This document shows positions 10,265-19,204 of a stretch of DNA of 64,000 bases, piece after piece; the stretch's first letter is position 1; each line of letters begins with the position of its first letter. Both the position numbers and the translations under genes were made by a program. The notes beneath the pieces are model-generated. The model did no database searches. It saw only the letters and a program-made list of their open reading frames with translations, and was not told where the DNA came from. Source of the stretch: Paenarthrobacter ilicis (GTDB taxonomy: Bacteria; Actinomycetota; Actinomycetes; Actinomycetales; Micrococcaceae); the NCBI RefSeq assembly GCF_016907545.1, contig NZ_JAFBCD010000001.1, forward strand, positions 1,984,001 to 2,048,000, read 5' to 3'.

Positions 10265-11896
10265 TTAGTTTTCGAGAGTACTGGCCTGGCCGGCCAGAGC
10301 AGCAATGACGGCCTGGAGCTGTGCCACACCCGCAGCACGTTCGGTCAGGTGCAAGCGCAGAACGGGGCGTCCGTGGCTTTCCAGGACCTGGCCGTCACCG
10401 GAGGCTTGGGCTTCGATGAGCTGGCCGAAGGTGAAGGGGCGCTCCGGAATTTCCACATCAACGGCTGCTGCGGAAGTAACCTGCAGGAAGACTCCAATTG
10501 CGGGGCCGCCCTTGTGGAACTGTCCTGTGGAATGAAGGAACCGGGGACCCCAGCCAAACGTCACCGGACGGCCCGTGACGGCAGCAAGTTCATCACGGAC
10601 ATCAGCCAAGGACGGGTGTGCAATCCGGTCCAGGTAGGCCTGGACGCTGAGGTAACCGTCCGCCCCGAGTTGCCCCAGAAGCGCTTCGACGGCCTCTGTC
10701 ACGGTGCTGGCTGAACCAAGCCAATCGCCGCCGCGCACTTCCACGGAACCATCGGTGAAAGCTGCCGGCGTAGGTTCGGGGCGTGCGTCCAAGAGGCCAC
10801 GCGCCGCTACCTTCGCCGCCTCGACGTCAGGCTGATCAAACGGGTTGATACCCAGCAAGCGTCCGGCGATCGCCGTGGCAAATTCCCAAACAAACATCTG
10901 GGTGGGCAGGCCGCCCGCAATGGCAACCTCGTTTTCACGGAGCTCGACGTCGGAGTCCGCGCCTACCAGCCGGATCACGAGGACGTCTTCTGCTCCCCCC
11001 AAGGCTTCGGGAGAGTGAGGACCAGCGACAACAGGCAGGACGCCGGTGCCCAGCTTGCCGGTGGATTCCGCGATGAGCTGTTCGGCCCAGTCCGCGAATC
11101 CAACAATGCCGGAGCCGTCCTCGGCAATGACGATCTTGTTGCGCAGCGGGCTGGTTCCGCCCAAGGCGATGCCAAGGGCCAACCCGATGTTGTCCGTGGA
11201 GTCCTCGTTCAGAACTTCAGCGGCTTCCTCTGCTTCGTCCAGGAACGCCTGGATGTCAACACCGGCGAGGCCCGAAGGGACCAGTCCGAAGGCAGTGAGT
11301 GCGGAGAAGCGTCCACCCACGTTGGGATCGGCGTTGAAGACCGCGCGGTAGCCTGCTTCGCGGGCAGACTTGTCCAGGGGAGACCCCGGATCCGTGACGA
11401 TAATGATGCGGCTCTTGGCATCGAGGCCGGCGTCGTTGAACGCCTTCTCGAAGGCCCGGCGTTGGGAGTCTGTCTCCACGGTGGAGCCCGACTTGGAAGA
11501 AACAACAATTGCCGTCTCCGCCAAGCGGTCTTCCAAGGCAGCGCTGACCTGTTCGGGGTCAGTGCTGTCCAACACTGTCAGCTCGACGCCGGCGGTGCCG
11601 GTCATGACCTCAGGGGCCAGTGAAGACCCGCCCATGCCACAAAGGACAATCCTTGAAATACCTTCGGCCCGAAGGGCTTCACGGAGTTTCAGGATGTCTG
11701 CAACCAGTGCCTGGGAGACAGTGGCTGCTTCCACCCATCCCAGCCGGATCGCCGACTCGGATTCTGCATCAGGGCCCCACAGGGTGTGGTCCTTGGCAAA
11801 GATCCGGGTGGCAATTTTGTCCTGGACGAGTTGGTCAATGTGCTGGGCGATGGCCTGTTGGGCGGCACCGCTGGCGTCGTAGCTGATTGTGCTCAT
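10265..11896 (-). CDS. pgi: Glucose-6-phosphate isomerase
   Basis: 543-residue phosphoglucose isomerase (SIS fold), interconverting glucose-6-phosphate and fructose-6-phosphate. SIS-type motifs LCGMGGSSLAP, VSSKSGSTVET and GGRFSALTAFG are visible. It lies between tal and zwf, where it ties glycolysis to the pentose phosphate operon; this long form is the actinobacterial/cyanobacterial type found inside tkt-tal-zwf loci. ATG at 11896, 6 bp after the tal stop. Confidence 0.95.
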   Translation of the reverse strand: MSTISYDASGAAQQAIAQHIDQLVQDKIATRIFAKDHTLWGPDAESESAIRLGWVEAATVSQALVADILKLREALRAEGISRIVLCGMGGSSLAPEVMTGTAGVELTVLDSTDPEQVSAALEDRLAETAIVVSSKSGSTVETDSQRRAFEKAFNDAGLDAKSRIIIVTDPGSPLDKSAREAGYRAVFNADPNVGGRFSALTAFGLVPSGLAGVDIQAFLDEAEEAAEVLNEDSTDNIGLALGIALGGTSPLRNKIVIAEDGSGIVGFADWAEQLIAESTGKLGTGVLPVVAGPHSPEALGGAEDVLVIRLVGADSDVELRENEVAIAGGLPTQMFVWEFATAIAGRLLGINPFDQPDVEAAKVAARGLLDARPEPTPAAFTDGSVEVRGGDWLGSASTVTEAVEALLGQLGADGYLSVQAYLDRIAHPSLADVRDELAAVTGRPVTFGWGPRFLHSTGQFHKGGPAIGVFLQVTSAAAVDVEIPERPFTFGQLIEAQASGDGQVLESHGRPVLRLHLTERAAGVAQLQAVIAALAGQASTLEN

Positions 11897-11902
11897 TGTG
11901 TA

Positions 11903-13021
11903 CTAGGAAGCCTTCCGTGCTGTGACGAGGGCGCCTTCGACGTCGGCCAGGAGTTCTTTCCAGGCGCCGACGAACTTCTCCAGGCCTTCGGTTTCAAGGA
12001 CTGCGACGACGTCGTTGTAGGAGACGCCCAACGCTTCGAGGGCGTTGAGTGTTTCGTTGGCTGCGTCGTAGGTGCCCGTGATGGTGTCACCGGTGACCAC
12101 GCCGTGGTCGAAGGTGGCGTCCAGGGTCTTCTCCGGCATGGTGTTGACCACGCCTGCTGCCACGAGCTCCGTGACATAGAGGGTATCCGGCAGGGCCGGA
12201 TCCTTCACGCCGGTGGATGCCCACAGGGGACGCTGGGGCAGCGCGCCGGCCTCAGCCAGCACTGCCCAGCGTTCGGTGGAGAACAGTTCTTCGTAGACCT
12301 GGTAGGCCAGACGTGCATTGGCAACGCCGGCCTTGCCCTTAAGTGCTTTTGCTTCTTCGGTTCCGATTGCGTCCAGGCGCTTGTCGATCTCGGTGTCCAC
12401 GCGGGACACGAAGAAGGAGGCTACGGAGTGGATCTTGGCGAGGTCATGTCCATTTTCCTTTGCCTGCTCCAGGCCGGCCTGGAAAGCGTTGATGACTGCG
12501 CGGTAGCGCTCCAAGGAGAAGATCAGGGTCACGTTGACACTGATGCCTTCGGCCAAGGTTGCGGTGATGGCTTCAAGACCCTCCAGGGTGGCGGGGATCT
12601 TGATGTGAACGTTGTCTTTGTTGACCTTTGCGTAGAGGTTCTTAGCCTCGGCAATGGTGCCGGCCGTGTCCCAGGCGAGGCGGGGATCAACTTCGATGGA
12701 AACGCGGCCATCGACGCCGTTGGTGGCCGCAGCGACCGGAGCAAAGAGATCGCAGGCGTCTGCGACGTCCGTGGTGGTGATCTCGAAGATGGTCTCTTCG
12801 ACGGTGGCGCCGGCAGCGGCCTTGGCCGCAATGGTGGCGTCGTAATCGGTGCCGGCGGTGATCGCGGCGTGGAAGATCGAGGGGTTGGTGGTTACACCAA
12901 CAACGTTCTTCTCATCAATGAGCTTCTGCAGGGTGCCGGTGTCGAGGCGACCGCGGGAGAGGTCGTCAAGCCAGATGGAGACGCCGGCATCGGAGAGCTG
13001 CTGCGTAGGTGTGTTGGTCAT
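11903..13021 (-). CDS. tal: Transaldolase
   Basis: 372-residue transaldolase of the long actinobacterial subfamily, moving a dihydroxyacetone unit between sugar phosphates. Seen: N-terminal [24 protein letters not shown], and the Schiff-base lysine in [12 protein letters not shown] with AGGAG upstream. Second gene of the operon, 33 bp after tkt. A long antisense reading frame over this gene is only a composition effect. Confidence 0.96.
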   Translation of the reverse strand: MTNTPTQQLSDAGVSIWLDDLSRGRLDTGTLQKLIDEKNVVGVTTNPSIFHAAITAGTDYDATIAAKAAAGATVEETIFEITTTDVADACDLFAPVAAATNGVDGRVSIEVDPRLAWDTAGTIAEAKNLYAKVNKDNVHIKIPATLEGLEAITATLAEGISVNVTLIFSLERYRAVINAFQAGLEQAKENGHDLAKIHSVASFFVSRVDTEIDKRLDAIGTEEAKALKGKAGVANARLAYQVYEELFSTERWAVLAEAGALPQRPLWASTGVKDPALPDTLYVTELVAAGVVNTMPEKTLDATFDHGVVTGDTITGTYDAANETLNALEALGVSYNDVVAVLETEGLEKFVGAWKELLADVEGALVTARKAS

Positions 13022-13054
13022 GGTTTGTTTCTCCTGTTGTGGGGGATCAGACGG

Positions 13055-15181
13055 TTACGCGTCTGCGTCTGCGAGGGAGTCCTTGGCGGCGGCGGCTACG
13101 GCTTCGGCGGTGATGCCGAACTCGTTGAAGAGCCGCTTGTAGTCAGCCGAAGCACCGAAGTGTTCCAAGGAGATGGAACGTCCGGCGTCGCCGACAACTT
13201 CGCGCCAGCCCAGCGCAAGGCCGGCCTCTACGGAAACGCGGGCCTTGACGGACGCGGGAAGGACGGACTCGCGGTAGGCCTCGTCCTGCTTGTTGAACCA
13301 TTCAACGCAGGGCATGGAGACAACGCGGGCAGCGATGCCTTCGGCCTGGAGTGCTTCGCGGGCCTGCACGGCGAGCTGGACTTCCGAGCCGGTACCGATC
13401 AGGATGACCTGGGCGTCAACGGTTTCGCCGTCCTTGGAAGCCTCGGCCAGGACGTAACCGCCCTTGGCAACTCCGGCGGTGGAGCCGAAGGTGTCGCCGG
13501 TTGCTTCACCTTCGCCGCGGGCGTAGGTGGGGATGTTCTGACGTGTCAGGACAATGCCCGCCGGGTTCTCGTGGTTTTCCAGCATGGTCTTCCATGCTGC
13601 GGAGACCTCGTTGGCATCGCCGGGGCGGACAACGTCCAGCCCGGGAATGGCACGCAGTGAAGCGAGCTGCTCGACGGGCTGGTGGGTGGGTCCGTCTTCG
13701 CCCAGGCCGATGGAGTCGTGCGTCCATACGTACAGGGACGGAACGCCCATCAGCGCGCCCAGGCGGATGGCCGGGCGCTGGTAGTCGGAGAAGATCAGGA
13801 ACGTGCCGGAGAAGGCGCGGGTGCGGCCGTGCAGGGAAATACCGTTCACGATCGACGCGGCGGCGTGCTCACGGATACCGAAGTGCAGGACACGTCCGTA
13901 CGGGTTGCCCTTCCAGGCCTCCGTGGACCGCGAGGCCGGGATGAACGACGGCGAACCTTCGATCGTCGTGTTGTTGGACTCTGCAAGGTCAGCGGAGCCG
14001 CCCCAGAGCTCGGGAAGGACCGGGCCAATGGCGTTCAGAACCTTGCCCGAGGCAGCGCGGGTGGAAACGTCCTTGCCTGCCTCAAAGACGGGCAGTGCAG
14101 CGTCGATGCCCACGGGCAGCTTCTTGGCTTCCACGCGCTCCAGCAGGGCAGCAGCATCCGGGTTGGCGGTCTGCCATTCCTCGAACGACTTCTGCCACGC
14201 GGCACGGGCTTCGGAGCCACGGTCCGCTACCGCACGGGTGTGGGCCAGGACCTCCGGGTCAACGTCGAAGGATTTCTCCGGGTCGAAGCCCAGGACTTCC
14301 TTCAAGGCTGCCACTTCTTCGGCACCGAGCGCGGAACCGTGGATCTTTCCGGTGTTCTGCTTCTTCGGGGCCGGGTAGCCAATGATGGTGCGCAGCGAGA
14401 TGATGGACGGCTTGTTCGTCTCTGCCTTTGCTGCCTGTAGTGCGGAGTAGAGCTCCTGGACGTCTTCGACGTAGTCGCCGGTCTTGGTCCAGTCCACACG
14501 CTGGGTGTGCCAGCCGTACGCTTCGTAGCGCTTGAGGACGTCCTCGGTGAAGGCGATGTCGGTGTCGTCTTCGATCGAGATGTGGTTCTCGTCATAGATC
14601 ACCACGAGGTTGCCCAGTTCCTGGTGGCCTGCAAGGGAGGACGCCTCGGACGTCACACCTTCCTGCAGGTCGCCGTCGGAGGCGATAACCCAGATGGTGT
14701 GGTCGAACGGCGACTCGCCAGCGGGAGCATCGGCGTCGAACAATCCACGCTGGCGACGCTGGGAGTAAGCGAAACCGACAGCGGAGGCCAGGCCCTGGCC
14801 CAACGGGCCGGTGGTGATCTCCACACCAGCGGTGTGCTTGTACTCCGGGTGGCCCGGGGTTAGCGAGCCCCATGTACGCAGTGCTTCGAGGTCCTTCAGT
14901 TCCAGGCCGTAACCGGACAGGAACAACTGGATGTAAAGGGTCAGCGACGTGTGACCGGGGGACAAAACGAAGCGGTCGCGGCCCAGCCAGTCCGGGTTCT
15001 TCGGGTCATGGCGCATCAGCTTCTGGAACAGCAGGTACGCTGCCGGAGCCAAGCTCATCGCGGTACCAGGGTGACCGTTACCGACCTTCTCCACGGCATC
15101 AGCGGCCAACACACGAACGGTGTCAACAGCCTTCTTATCCAGATCGGTCCATGACAGTTCTTGCTCTTCCAAATGTGGCAC
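13055..15181 (-). CDS. tkt: Transketolase
   Basis: 708-residue thiamine-diphosphate enzyme transferring two-carbon units in the non-oxidative pentose phosphate pathway. N-terminal GNGHPGTAMSLAP, the ThDP-binding region ASDGDLQEGV near residue 160, FGIREHA, and the C-terminal HFGASADYK identify it. GTG at 15181 is chosen because GAGAGGGG lies upstream and the protein then starts with PHLEEQELSW, as expected; the open frame extends to 15241. First gene of the leftward pentose phosphate operon. Confidence 0.96.
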   Translation of the reverse strand: MPHLEEQELSWTDLDKKAVDTVRVLAADAVEKVGNGHPGTAMSLAPAAYLLFQKLMRHDPKNPDWLGRDRFVLSPGHTSLTLYIQLFLSGYGLELKDLEALRTWGSLTPGHPEYKHTAGVEITTGPLGQGLASAVGFAYSQRRQRGLFDADAPAGESPFDHTIWVIASDGDLQEGVTSEASSLAGHQELGNLVVIYDENHISIEDDTDIAFTEDVLKRYEAYGWHTQRVDWTKTGDYVEDVQELYSALQAAKAETNKPSIISLRTIIGYPAPKKQNTGKIHGSALGAEEVAALKEVLGFDPEKSFDVDPEVLAHTRAVADRGSEARAAWQKSFEEWQTANPDAAALLERVEAKKLPVGIDAALPVFEAGKDVSTRAASGKVLNAIGPVLPELWGGSADLAESNNTTIEGSPSFIPASRSTEAWKGNPYGRVLHFGIREHAAASIVNGISLHGRTRAFSGTFLIFSDYQRPAIRLGALMGVPSLYVWTHDSIGLGEDGPTHQPVEQLASLRAIPGLDVVRPGDANEVSAAWKTMLENHENPAGIVLTRQNIPTYARGEGEATGDTFGSTAGVAKGGYVLAEASKDGETVDAQVILIGTGSEVQLAVQAREALQAEGIAARVVSMPCVEWFNKQDEAYRESVLPASVKARVSVEAGLALGWREVVGDAGRSISLEHFGASADYKRLFNEFGITAEAVAAAAKDSLADADA

Positions 15182-15607
15182 GAAAACCGAGCCCCTCTCT
15201 GTGCTGACGGCAAGTGGAAGGACACGGCACGCAGGAAGCACAGGATGGCGCCCGCTGCAATGTGTCTACCAGCCGTTCACCATTGAAACGTTGATCTCTC
15301 ATCCAGACGCACGGATATCCGAGAATACGGTTTCCCGGATTGTCAACGTGTGCTGATCTGCTCAACAGCTTAGCCCCAAAAATGTCCGGGAACTCAGGTA
15401 ATCCCACTAACTGGACAGAAATTCCCTTATATGAATCACCATGGCCCCGGGAGCGGGTGAAGATTGGGAAACATTCAGGAATCATGCGGGCAAGTGTCCA
15501 CTTCCAGCCACGGTATGATATTTGGAGGCCAGCAGCGGTACGTGCGCCCGGGTTCTCTTCCAACCACGCGGACGGCACCCGCTGCGAGAAACCCAGCATA
15601 GAACAGA
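15182..15607. promoter_or_regulatory. Divergent tkt/ctaB promoter region
   Basis: This 426-bp gap carries no recognisable gene. On the + strand TATGAT at 15514-15519 is a good -10 for ctaB, leaving a leader of about 85 nt. Around 15426-15437 an AT-rich TTATATGAA stretch could serve the leftward tkt operon. No clear operator or riboswitch was seen. Confidence 0.45.
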
Positions 15608-16570
15608 GTGACTGCCGCCGTGAGCACAACTGATACGCCCGTCAACGCGTCCCCAGCCCGGGGAAGCATTGGAATGTCCCGCAAATTCAAGGCGTATCTG
15701 GCTCTGACCAAACCCCGCGTCATCGAGCTGCTCCTGGTCAGCACACTGCCCACCATGATCTTCGCCCAGCGTGGCTTCCCGTCCATCGGCCTGATCCTCG
15801 CCACCCTCGTGGGAGGTGCCTTCGCTGCAGGCAGCGCCGGCGTGTTCAACTGCTACATCGACCGCGACATCGACAAACTGATGCACCGCACGGAAAAGCG
15901 GCCCTTGGTTACCGGTGAAGTATCGCCGCGCGAGGCCCTGGTGTTTGCCTGGATCCTGGGCGCAGCGTCCATCGCTATTCTTTGGTTCGGCGCAAATCCG
16001 CTGTCGGCGTGGCTGGGCTTGGGTGCCATTGTCTTCTACGTGGTGATTTACACCATGATCCTCAAGCGCCGCACTGCGCAGAACATCGTCTGGGGTGGGG
16101 CTGCCGGTTGCTTCCCCGTCCTGATCGCCTGGGCCGCAGTGACCAACACGGTCGAGTGGCCCGCCTTCGTTCTGTTCATGGTGATCTTCCTGTGGACGCC
16201 TCCGCACTACTGGCCGCTGTCCATGCGGTACGGCGAGGATTACCGGAATGCCAACGTGCCGATGCTCGGCGCCATCGCAGGTGCCCGGGTTGTCTCCGTA
16301 CAGGTTGTCCTCTACGCGTGGGCCATGGTGGCTTGCTCGTTGCTGATGGTTCCGGTGGGCGGCGCAGGTTGGGTGTACACCATCGTGGCCGTAGCCGCAG
16401 GTGCCTGGTTCCTCTACGAAAGCCACGCCCTTTACAAGCGTGCACAGGGTGGGGATGTCTCCAACAAGGGAGCCATGAAGGTCTTCCACGGCTCCATCAG
16501 CTACCTCACGTTGCTGTTCATCGCCCTGGCTGTGGATCCGTTCATCGGGTCGCCGATCATCGGCGGCTGA
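15608..16570 (+). CDS. ctaB: Protoheme IX farnesyltransferase (haem O synthase)
   Basis: 320-residue integral membrane prenyltransferase attaching farnesyl to haem B to make haem O for cytochrome aa3 oxidase. Seen: [16 protein letters not shown], the aspartate-rich [14 protein letters not shown], and the second loop [14 protein letters not shown]; eight to nine hydrophobic segments. GTG start at 15608. The next haem enzyme, ctaA, lies about 5 kb downstream on the other strand, separated by a repeat array and a transporter cassette. Confidence 0.96.
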   Translation: MTAAVSTTDTPVNASPARGSIGMSRKFKAYLALTKPRVIELLLVSTLPTMIFAQRGFPSIGLILATLVGGAFAAGSAGVFNCYIDRDIDKLMHRTEKRPLVTGEVSPREALVFAWILGAASIAILWFGANPLSAWLGLGAIVFYVVIYTMILKRRTAQNIVWGGAAGCFPVLIAWAAVTNTVEWPAFVLFMVIFLWTPPHYWPLSMRYGEDYRNANVPMLGAIAGARVVSVQVVLYAWAMVACSLLMVPVGGAGWVYTIVAVAAGAWFLYESHALYKRAQGGDVSNKGAMKVFHGSISYLTLLFIALAVDPFIGSPIIGG

Positions 16571-16598
16571 CCACCGCACGCAAACATAGAGGCATTCA

Positions 16599-16630
16599 CG
16601 ACGCCGGCACTCACCTGAGTGCCGGCGTCG
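16599..16630 (+). terminator. ctaB terminator hairpin
   Basis: Perfect 14-base stem (16599-16612 with 16617-16630) and a four-base loop, followed by CCATTTCCCC. Very stable but with a weak T-tract. It lies immediately before the tandem repeat array. Confidence 0.7.
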
Positions 16631-16642
16631 CCATTTCCCCAT

Positions 16643-16954
16643 GGTTCCTCTCTCACGTCCCGTCGCTTTCCGACGGTTCCTCTCTCACGTCCCGTCGCTT
16701 TCCGACGGTTCCTCTCTCACGTCCCGTCGCTTTCCGACGGTTCCTCTCTCACGTCCCGTCGCTTTCCGACGGTTCCTCTCTCACGTCCCGTCGCTTTCCG
16801 ACGGTTCCTCTCTCACGTCCCGTCGCTTTCCGACGGTTCCTCTCTCACGTCCCGTCGCTTTCCGACGGTTCCTCTCTCACGTCCCGTCGCTTTCCGACGG
16901 TTCCTCTCTCACATCCCGTCGCTTTCCAGCGGTTCCTCTCTCACGTCCCGTCGC
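16643..16954. repeat. 32-bp tandem repeat array, about 9.75 copies
   Basis: Copies begin at 16643 and every 32 bp after that (16675, 16707, 16739, 16771, 16803, 16835, 16867, 16899, 16931). The unit begins GGTTCCTCTCTCACG and ends CTTTCCGAC. Copies 1-8 look identical; copy 9 has changes (ACG to ACA, CCGAC to CCAGC) and copy 10 is cut after 24 bp. Across each junction CCGTCG-CTTTC-CGACGG forms a 6-bp hairpin. Because 32 is not a multiple of 3, all + frames stay open and give spurious repetitive ORFs. There are no spacers, so it is not CRISPR. Function unknown. Confidence 0.95.
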
Positions 16955-17163
16955 CCCTCAAAGCAACACGTGAATACCTAGACGCCGATCGGGAGCACCT
17001 AATTTGATGATTTGACCACTCATTTTTGGCCGAATCGCCACCTAATTGGAGCTTTTCCCCTCTAGGTACCCCGTTCCGCGCCCTAGCGTTCGGTGTGGAA
17101 CGCGGAGGACATTCCGTGTCTGACGAACAGGGGAAGCGCGATGAATGATCTGCGGGATGCAAC
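16955..17163. other. Non-coding stretch between repeat array and lipoprotein gene
   Basis: No gene is seen. CACCTAATT occurs twice (about 16997 and 17039). TAGCGT at 17084-17089 could be a -10 box for the lipoprotein operon, and CGTTCC/GGAACG arms (17072-17077, 17097-17102) bracket it. Confidence 0.3.
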
Positions 17164-18072
17164 ATGCAAACCCGAATGAAGTCCGGCGCCGGAGTACCCA
17201 GTGTCGTGGCCGCCCTGATCATGGTTTGCCTTGCCACCGGTTGCTCTCCTGGCACTGAAGCAGCCCGGGCACCGGTTCCCACCCGTAGTTTGCCCGTGGT
17301 GGATCGCGCGCTCGGAGCCGGCGTCCGGGCAGCCCTGAATGAGGTCACCGGGGAAGTTGTGCTCCCCATGAGCGCCTATTGGTACTCGGACCATGAGAAC
17401 GTACTGGTGAACTCCGCTGTGGGATTCCTCATCGACGACTGCATTCATAAGGCCGGCTTTGCTGTGGCACCGTGGGGAGGCAACGGAAAGGCCTTGCAGG
17501 ACCGCAGGTACGGGCAGTGGTCGCGGAGACTGGCAGCGAAAAATGGTGATATGCCCGAGATCCGAAAGGTCCCCGGCGTTCTGCCCGCACAGCCGGACAG
17601 GCCTGCAGTTAGCCCGGAGACCCAGCAGGCGGAGACAAAATGCTACAACTCTGTGGGGCGCGCCGGCTTTCCGGAACTCCTTGAAGGCCTGGCTGGTGAT
17701 TTGTCAGTCCAGCAACAGATCACCCAGGACGCCGTGGGGCTCACTGCCCGGGACCCCGAATACCTCAAGTTTCGCGAAGATTGGCAACGATGCCTCGCCG
17801 ACAAGGGACTGAAAGTGATGGCCGGTGATAGCTGGTCTGTCGGGTCGGGCGGATCCAAGGAGGACGAAATACGCGTGGCTGTGCTCGATGTCGAGTGCAA
17901 GGAATCCAGCGGGGGTGCAAGAAAACCTTACGATATCTTCGCGCAGTACCAAGCGGCCCTGATGAAGGACCATCAAGCGGAACTCAACGTTTTGGCTGAA
18001 CAGAAGAAGGCCGCGGTTGAAAGGGCCAAAACGGTTCTCCGCGACCACGGTGTAGCGGATGCCCGGCTCTGA
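17164..18072 (+). CDS. Putative lipoprotein, unknown function
   Basis: 302 residues. The N-terminus has a signal peptide with a clear lipobox LATGC, lipidated Cys27, so it should be anchored outside the cytoplasmic membrane. Four further cysteines (in DDC, KCYNS, WQRC and VEC) could form two disulfides; the C-terminal 60 residues are charged and probably helical. I do not recognise the family. It overlaps the next gene by 14 bp and so belongs to the adaptor/ABC export operon, where it may act as an extracellular partner or sensor. The start at 17164 is uncertain; the ATG at 17179 is an alternative. Confidence 0.75.
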   Translation: MQTRMKSGAGVPSVVAALIMVCLATGCSPGTEAARAPVPTRSLPVVDRALGAGVRAALNEVTGEVVLPMSAYWYSDHENVLVNSAVGFLIDDCIHKAGFAVAPWGGNGKALQDRRYGQWSRRLAAKNGDMPEIRKVPGVLPAQPDRPAVSPETQQAETKCYNSVGRAGFPELLEGLAGDLSVQQQITQDAVGLTARDPEYLKFREDWQRCLADKGLKVMAGDSWSVGSGGSKEDEIRVAVLDVECKESSGGARKPYDIFAQYQAALMKDHQAELNVLAEQKKAAVERAKTVLRDHGVADARL

Positions 18073-19204
18073 TTCGAGCGCCAGCGGCCGCGCCATGAGA
18101 CGGGTACCCCGCTGGTGGCTTGTGCTGGTGGCCGTTGCTGTGGCTTTTTCGGGGATGCTTGCTGCCTATTGGGCCGGCTCGCAGGCAGCCTCCATGGCAA
18201 CCCCACTACAGGAAGCCCCCGAGGTGATTCCTGTGTCGGCCACTGTTGAACGGCGCGCGGTGTCCCAACAGGTCACGCTTGCTGGAAAGGTGTTGCCTGG
18301 TAAGACCTCACCGGCTACGGCCAGCTTGGCTGATGGTGTGGACCGCTTGATTCTTACGTCCACGCCAAAGGCGGTGGGGGATTCAGTGGTGCCAGGTGAG
18401 CTGCTGGCCGTCGTATCCGGACGCCCCCTTCTGGTGATGCCTGCCAACGTTCCGATGTACCGGGACCTCCTGGGGGGTGAGTCCGGCCCGGATGTGGGGG
18501 CATTGCAGGAGGCCCTGGCGGGGTTCGGGTTTGCGGTGAAGACAACAGGCACCTTTGACAAGCCGACCCAACATGCCTTGGAGGACTGGTACAAGGCCGC
18601 GGGATTTTCTGCGCCCCCTTCACCCAACGTTGACGCAAGCAAAAAGTCTGCGCCCGGATTGATGTTCCGGTGGCGGGACTTCGTGCAGGTACCGGGCGAT
18701 GCAGGCAGGATTGCGTCGATGGCCGGGACTGGTGCAGTGCTCGCAGAGGACGGTGTAGTGGCGCAGGTCTCCATATCCGAAGACACCATCCAAGCGAGAG
18801 CCGATGTGCTCCAGGCCGGCAACTTCAGCGTTGGAACTCCCGTGACTGTCCGTGCCGGAACGGTGATCTTTGATACATCGGTCACGGCTTCCAGCGGTTT
18901 CACCGAGGGTGACAGCAGCAACAATGTTGTGCCGGGGATGGACATTGCGTTCTCCATCCCACCCGGGACAACTGGCTTGGCTCCCGGACAGTCCGTCACG
19001 GTGACGTCCGGAAGTGTGCCGGCCGAGTCGCTCGCGGTGCCGCTCATGGCCATCCGGCAGGAATCTGGAATCGCCTATCTCCACGTTGCCACGGAGGAGG
19101 GTTCCAAGCGGATTGATGTCACCGTAACAGCCCAGGCGGACGGATGGGCGGCAGTTGCGGATGTCCAAGGAATCACCGTGGGGGACAAGGTGATGCTGCC
19201 ATGA
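18059..19204 (+). CDS. Peptidoglycan-binding-domain adaptor of ABC exporter (HlyD/MacA-like)
   Basis: 381 residues: a membrane anchor at about 19-40, a beta-rich adaptor segment at 55-125, then a PG_binding_1-type domain at about 138-183 (GPDVGALQEALAGFGF, GTFDKPTQHALEDWY), and a C-terminal beta-barrel/membrane-proximal part as in MacA/HlyD proteins. This architecture, common in actinobacteria next to MacB-like transporters, places the adaptor between membrane and cell wall. Starts inside the lipoprotein gene and ends with ATGA overlapping the transporter gene. Substrate unknown; antimicrobial peptide or lipid export is possible by analogy only. Confidence 0.8.
   Translation: MPGSDSSASGRAMRRVPRWWLVLVAVAVAFSGMLAAYWAGSQAASMATPLQEAPEVIPVSATVERRAVSQQVTLAGKVLPGKTSPATASLADGVDRLILTSTPKAVGDSVVPGELLAVVSGRPLLVMPANVPMYRDLLGGESGPDVGALQEALAGFGFAVKTTGTFDKPTQHALEDWYKAAGFSAPPSPNVDASKKSAPGLMFRWRDFVQVPGDAGRIASMAGTGAVLAEDGVVAQVSISEDTIQARADVLQAGNFSVGTPVTVRAGTVIFDTSVTASSGFTEGDSSNNVVPGMDIAFSIPPGTTGLAPGQSVTVTSGSVPAESLAVPLMAIRQESGIAYLHVATEEGSKRIDVTVTAQADGWAAVADVQGITVGDKVMLP

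Noticed and set aside
11786..13660. 624-residue + strand open frame over tal, pgi and tkt ends
   Set aside because: It is antisense to three strongly supported genes, has no family motif, and arises from the codon composition of high-GC genes.
16643..16954. CRISPR array
   Set aside because: The repeats are directly adjacent with no unique spacers, and no cas genes are present.
16619..16981. Repetitive open frames (SHVPSLSDGS-type) in the repeat array
   Set aside because: All three + frames are open because the 32-bp unit has no stops; there is no ribosome site, and the translation is only the repeat.
17094..17147. Possible 17-codon leader peptide (GTG at 17094) before the lipoprotein gene
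   Set aside because: No ribosome site, overlaps the likely transcription start, and no attenuator structure follows.
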